Shown here: piece after piece, positions 5,366 to 7,873 of the stretch
Layout of the letters: each line of letters opens with the position of its first letter
How positions within the stretch are numbered: position 1 is the stretch's first letter
NCBI GenBank assembly: GCA_002394125.1
Contig: DGSY01000059.1
Coordinates: 1-7,873, forward strand
From: Ruminococcus sp. UBA4350
Lineage (GTDB): Bacteria > Bacillota > Clostridia > Oscillospirales > Ruminococcaceae
Reading direction: 5' to 3'
DNA: 7,873 nucleotides
Translations under genes and position numbers: made by a program
Notes under the pieces: model-generated
Seen by the model: the letters and a program-made list of their open reading frames with translations, nothing else
What the model was told of the DNA's origin: nothing
Database searches by the model: none

Positions 5366-5530
5366 GTCGGCAGGGCCGACAGCCAATTCCTAAAGTTCTC
5401 CAGACACAAATATAAGCAGAATGGGATTTCCCCAGACCGTAAAATAGGCGCGACCAGCGCCGTAACAGCGACGAGACTGGTATGCTCCGCGAAACGGCGC
5501 CGTAGGGAAACGGCAGTCGGCCCTGCCGAC
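5366..5530. repeat. 165-bp non-coding element with 15-bp terminal inverted repeats (MITE-like)
   Basis: GTCGGCAGGGCCGAC (5366-5380) and its exact reverse complement GTCGGCCCTGCCGAC (5516-5530) bound the segment, and each end is itself a 6-bp hairpin with a 3-nt loop. Inside are further dyads: GGCGC-GACCA-GCGCC (5447-5461) and the palindrome ACGGCGCCGT (5494-5503). It begins directly after the radical SAM stop codon and ends directly before the terminator. No ORF with a ribosome binding site and no clear target-site duplication are visible. It may be a miniature inverted-repeat element or a structured 3' UTR. A near match to its end (12 of 13 bases) occurs at 7777-7789. Confidence 0.6.
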
Positions 5531-5574
5531 AGCGCGGCGTGTTCCGTCAAAAACGGAATGCGCCGCGCTTCTTT
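5531..5574 (+). terminator. Terminator of the radical SAM operon
   Basis: The arms 5531-5547 and 5553-5569 form a 17-bp stem, including two G-T pairs, with loop CAAAA, followed by TCTTT. The T run is short, but the stem is very stable. It lies 165 bp past the stop codon because the inverted-repeat element intervenes. Confidence 0.75.
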
Positions 5575-5581
5575 GATTTGT

Positions 5582-5605
5582 GTATTTCGATGAATTTCTA
5601 AATAC
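5582..5605. promoter_or_regulatory. Upstream operator of sdpRI
   Basis: GTATTTCGA (5582-5590), 6 bp, TCTAAATAC (5597-5605): a 9-bp inverted repeat with one mismatch, ending 3 bp before the -35. It has the same arms and spacing as the downstream operator, so it is probably bound by the same dimeric SdpR. Confidence 0.65.
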
Positions 5606-5608
5606 ATA

Positions 5609-5637
5609 TTGACATCCTGCTGAAAATGTGCTATATT
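5609..5637 (+). promoter_or_regulatory. Promoter of sdpR-sdpI
   Basis: -35 TTGACA (5609-5614), 17-bp spacer, -10 TATATT (5632-5637) preceded by TGC (extended -10). The start near 5644 lies inside the downstream operator. Confidence 0.87.
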
Positions 5638-5661
5638 GTATTTAGACGGAAATCTAAATAC
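5638..5661. promoter_or_regulatory. Downstream operator of sdpRI
   Basis: GTATTTAGA (5638-5646), CGGAAA, TCTAAATAC (5653-5661): a perfect 9-bp inverted repeat abutting the -10 and covering the transcription start. This position suits repression by the ArsR-family product of the first gene. Confidence 0.75.
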
Positions 5662-5687
5662 CATCGAATGCCGAAAGGAGGTACGCC

Positions 5688-5966
5688 GTGAAGGATATCT
5701 GGGGTGCGCTGGCCGACCCGACAAGGCGCGAGATCCTCACCATGCTGCAAAGCCGCGATATGACCGCTGGTGAGATCACCGACTGCTTCGAGATCTCCGG
5801 CGCAACAGTCTCACATCACCTGAAGATCCTGCGGGAGGCCGGTCTTGTGACGGCCGTCAAGGAAAAACAGACCATTACCTACAGTCTTAACACGACCGTA
5901 TTGCAGGATTTCATGAAAAACATTTCTTCGTTCTTAGGGAGAAAGGAGTCCGGAAATGAAGAATAA
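5688..5966 (+). CDS. sdpR: ArsR-family transcriptional repressor, SdpR type
   Basis: A 92-residue winged-helix DNA-binding protein. It follows the SdpR pattern closely: ALADPTRREIL (7-17), MTAGEI (25-30), recognition helix ISGATVSHHLKIL (36-48), a wing around VKEKQTITYS and the hallmark SLNTTVLQDF (66-75). The only cysteine is C33 and the metal-binding ELCVC box of ArsR/SmtB sensors is absent, so it is unlikely to sense metal. The GTG start at 5688 is supported by AAAGGAGGT (5674-5682) 5 nt upstream. Its stop overlaps the sdpI start by 11 nt, indicating translational coupling. In Bacillus subtilis SdpR represses sdpRI until SdpI, on contact with the SdpC toxin, holds it at the membrane; the paired operators around this promoter fit the same autoregulation, which is inferred here. 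Confidence 0.93.
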   Translation: MKDIWGALADPTRREILTMLQSRDMTAGEITDCFEISGATVSHHLKILREAGLVTAVKEKQTITYSLNTTVLQDFMKNISSFLGRKESGNEE

Positions 5967-6618
5967 GCTCACAATCACACTCATTTTGCTGGCGGCAGTC
6001 AATCTGATCCTGTCCGTCATTTACATCATCCGTCTGCCGGAAACAGTGCCGACCCATTTTGATGCACACGGCATCTGCGACGGCATGGGCAGCAAGGGCG
6101 GCTATCTGATCCTCGGCTTTCTGCCGCTGCTCTTTGCGGCGATCGTCCCGCTGGGCATGAAATTCGCAAAAAATGCCGAGCGCAACCGCAAGGTCATTGC
6201 GGTCACGGCATCGGCACTCTGTGTTTTCTTTATCGCCTTCAACTGGTTCATGCTGACAGTCGTTGCGGGCAGCGGCGCACAGATCGGCGACGCGCTCCCG
6301 CCTGCATTCGCATGGCCGCTGCTGATCGGCATGACGGCGCTGTTCACTGTTCTCGGCAATTATATTCCTCTCGCGCAGCCGAACCGCACGATCGGTATCC
6401 GGCTCCCGTGGACGCTGAACAATGACACCTGCTGGAAGCTGACACACCGTTTCACCGGCAGACTGCTCGTTTTCGGCGGCACTGTCACGCTTGCCGCCGT
6501 CACGGTCATGATGCTGCTGAAAGCGCCTGCGATCGCCGGCATCATCACAGTCACCGTGTTCATCTCGGCAGTGACGGTCGGCTCATCGGTCTATGCATAT
6601 CAGCACAGAAACGGCTGA
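5956..6618 (+). CDS. sdpI: SdpI-family immunity / signal-transducing membrane protein
   Basis: A 220-residue integral membrane protein with about six hydrophobic segments (roughly 5-27, 49-68, 80-104, 117-139, 168-188, 192-213). The N-terminal DUF1648 part shows LPETVPTHFDAHGICDG (27-43) between the first two segments, and the SdpI signature GNYIPLAQPNRTIGIRLPW (134-152) with WKLTHRFTG (160-168) precedes the last two. SdpI gives self-protection against the secreted SdpC toxin and recruits SdpR. AAAGGAG (5942-5948) lies 7 nt before the ATG. No sdpA, sdpB or sdpC is in the window, so protection may be against neighbours' toxins or a product outside the window. The gene ends 3 bp from the convergent peptidase gene, and no terminator is seen between them. 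Confidence 0.92.
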   Translation: MKNKLTITLILLAAVNLILSVIYIIRLPETVPTHFDAHGICDGMGSKGGYLILGFLPLLFAAIVPLGMKFAKNAERNRKVIAVTASALCVFFIAFNWFMLTVVAGSGAQIGDALPPAFAWPLLIGMTALFTVLGNYIPLAQPNRTIGIRLPWTLNNDTCWKLTHRFTGRLLVFGGTVTLAAVTVMMLLKAPAIAGIITVTVFISAVTVGSSVYAYQHRNG

Positions 6619-6621
6619 TCC

Positions 6622-7716
6622 TCACGCATTTTCACGCAGCGGCAGGATCGTCAGCTTCTTCGGGAATGCTGTCAGATTCCGCGCATCGCCGTCCGTGATG
6701 ACGAGCATATCCTCGATCCGGACACCGAATTTCCCCGGCATATAAATGCCCGGTTCATCGGTCATGACGATGCCCGGCTCCAGCGGCTTATCGCAGCGCG
6801 GCGCCGCGACCGGAGATTCGTGAATTTCCAGCCCGACCGAATGGCCGAGCGCGTGTGTGAAGTATTCACCGAATCCGGCATCCGCAATGACCTTTGCCGC
6901 CGCGTTGTGCATATCGCTGCAAAGGACTCCCCTGCGGGCAGTCTCCTGCGCCGCCGCCTGTGCCGCAAGCACTGTCTCATAGACGCGACGCATCTCATCG
7001 CCTGCACTGCCGTAAGCGACCGTGCGCGTCATATCAGAATGATACCCGTGCCAGACCGCACCGAAATCCGCGAGTACAAAATCGCCCTCCCGCAGAGGGC
7101 GGTCTCCCGGAACGCCGTGCGGTCTGCTCGTATTTTCACCGAACAGCAGGATCGTGTCAAAGGAGGGCTTTTCGCTGCCGCCGAGCGCCATGTAATAATT
7201 CAGGCGGGCGGCCGCTTCACGCTCGGTCATGCCGGTATGCAGCTCCGGCAGCAGACGGTGAAGCGCCTGCTCCGCGATCCGCTGCGCATGGATCATGTAT
7301 TCGATCTCCTGCTCTGATTTTCTGGCGCGGAGCTTGCGGATGCGGCTGCCGATCGGCTGAAAGCTCAGTCCGAACGCCTCCCGCATCATTGCGAATTCGT
7401 CCACGGTCAGGATATCGTCCTCATACATCAGCTTTTTGACGCCGCGCTCCGTCAGCAGCGCAAGGAGATATTCATAGAGCCCGACGGAATTTGTTCGTGT
7501 CAGGACGGTGAAGCCCTGCGGGATGAGCGCCTGCTCAGCGGCTTCGGTATAGCGGCCGTCCGTCACGAAAACGGGCGCGCCGTCGGGGAAGATCAGGCAT
7601 TGTCCCTCCAGCGCAGCGGTTTTCAGGACATACATCAGATTGACCTCGCCGGTGAGGAGCATCACATCGGCACTCTCCTCGCGCAGTGCAGCGGCCAGTG
7701 TTTCAATGATATTCAT
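6622..7716 (-). CDS. M24B metallopeptidase, Xaa-Pro aminopeptidase/dipeptidase type
   Basis: A 364-residue cytoplasmic peptidase predicted to remove residues before a proline, close to the 350-360 residues usual for small clostridial forms. The N-terminal creatinase-like domain (about 1-125, with TDGRYTEAA at 52-60) precedes the pita-bread catalytic domain. The five metal ligands are all present: D217 (LADFGA), D228 (HSDMTRT), H292 (GHSVGLEIHE), E321 (TDEPGIY) and E335 (RIED). H200 (RPHGVPGD) and H299 complete the expected active-site histidines. The ATG at 7716 is chosen over GTG 7725 and ATG 7722, because AAAGAG (minus, 7730-7725) then has an 8-nt spacing. It is transcribed from its own promoter (7747-7775) and converges on sdpI. 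Whether it is PepP-like or PepQ-like cannot be told by eye. Confidence 0.93.
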   Translation of the reverse strand: MNIIETLAAALREESADVMLLTGEVNLMYVLKTAALEGQCLIFPDGAPVFVTDGRYTEAAEQALIPQGFTVLTRTNSVGLYEYLLALLTERGVKKLMYEDDILTVDEFAMMREAFGLSFQPIGSRIRKLRARKSEQEIEYMIHAQRIAEQALHRLLPELHTGMTEREAAARLNYYMALGGSEKPSFDTILLFGENTSRPHGVPGDRPLREGDFVLADFGAVWHGYHSDMTRTVAYGSAGDEMRRVYETVLAAQAAAQETARRGVLCSDMHNAAAKVIADAGFGEYFTHALGHSVGLEIHESPVAAPRCDKPLEPGIVMTDEPGIYMPGKFGVRIEDMLVITDGDARNLTAFPKKLTILPLRENA

Positions 7717-7746
7717 ATGCATCACTCTTTCTGTTAACGATATCTA

Positions 7747-7775
7747 ATTGTACCATAAATCCGGCAAAAAATCAA
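7747..7775 (-). promoter_or_regulatory. Promoter of the M24B peptidase gene
   Basis: Minus strand: -35 TTGATT (7775-7770), 17-bp spacer, -10 TACAAT (7752-7747) preceded by TGG (extended -10). The start near 7740 gives a leader of about 24 nt. Confidence 0.78.
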
Positions 7776-7804
7776 GGTCGGCTCTGCCGGGGGAGTGACC
7801 GACC
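7776..7804. repeat. Hairpin-forming motif related to the ends of the 165-bp element
   Basis: GGTCGG (7776-7781) pairs with CCGACC (7799-7804) around a 17-nt loop. GTCGGCTCTGCCG (7777-7789) differs at one base from GTCGGCCCTGCCG in the element end at 5516-5530. It abuts the peptidase promoter. The rest of the right edge (7805-7873) shows no gene or motif I can support; whether this is another copy of a dispersed repeat, cut off by the window, is open. Confidence 0.35.
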
Positions 7805-7873
7805 GGGGATTTTTCAGCACGCTTCCGGCGATGTCATCCAAAGTTTTTGGTCGAGGTGAGTTTGCAGAGCAAA

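Noticed and set aside
3911..5386. A 491-codon open frame on the minus strand opposite paralogue 3 and the radical SAM gene
   Set aside because: It is antisense to two genes with clear family motifs, and its translation shows no motif. Long open antisense frames are common opposite GC-rich coding sequence.
5366..5530. The inverted-repeat element as an insertion sequence
   Set aside because: It is too short to encode a transposase and has no clear target duplication; at most a non-autonomous element.
5302..5724. A 140-codon minus-strand frame through the inverted-repeat element
   Set aside because: It crosses the operon terminator, the sdpRI promoter and both operators and has no ribosome binding site; it is likely spurious.

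Overview
The window looks like chromosome from an anaerobic, fibre-associated member of the Clostridia, most likely a Ruminococcus-type Oscillospiraceae. The reasons are a pyruvate:ferredoxin oxidoreductase (strict anaerobic metabolism), secreted proteins with type I dockerin-like EF-hand pairs (typical of cellulosome or amylosome builders), strong AAAGGAG-type ribosome binding sites, an SdpR/SdpI pair of the Bacillus/Clostridia type, GC-rich coding sequence and AT-rich intergenic DNA. The genus is an inference; no rRNA or marker gene fixes it.

Layout. 1-787 (minus): N-terminal 262 codons of nifJ, with promoter and leader (788-923). 924-1240: AT-rich gap with repeated TTTTCG/CGAAAA hexamers and a probable plus-strand small RNA (about 1112-1227) that has its own promoter, 5' stem-loop, a stretch identical to the anti-Shine-Dalgarno end of 16S rRNA, and an intrinsic terminator. 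1291-1670 (minus): rpmE (ribosomal protein bL31) with terminator and promoter. 1811-5574 (plus): a five-gene operon with a clear promoter at the front and a long hairpin terminator at the end. 5582-6618 (plus): sdpR-sdpI with a promoter bracketed by two matching operators. 6622-7775 (minus): an M24B Xaa-Pro-type aminopeptidase with its promoter. 7776-7873: non-coding right edge with a hairpin.

The centre of interest is the 1876-5365 operon. It encodes a small lipoprotein with four VYGPP motifs (plus one degenerate copy), three paralogous secreted proteins (201, 228 and 201 aa), and a radical SAM/SPASM enzyme. Each secreted protein has a nearly invariant signal peptide, a [VT]YGPP motif 49-56 residues from the start, a Thr/Glu-rich linker, a dockerin-like EF-hand pair ending in LTGMPEWK, a second Thr-rich linker and a C-terminal YGP(P/I)xxYD tail. 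Tyr-Gly-Pro motifs shared by otherwise unlike exported proteins, next to a peptide-modifying type of radical SAM enzyme, suggest the motif is the modification site. That would make this a candidate undescribed RiPP-like or protein-maturation system in which the products are displayed on the cell surface or on cohesin scaffolds. The motif pattern is seen directly; the enzyme-substrate link is inferred.

Between this operon and sdpRI lies a 165-bp non-coding element bounded by 15-bp inverted repeats. SdpI-type proteins give immunity to a secreted toxin and SdpR represses its own operon; no sdpABC toxin genes are in the window, so the pair is an orphan here.
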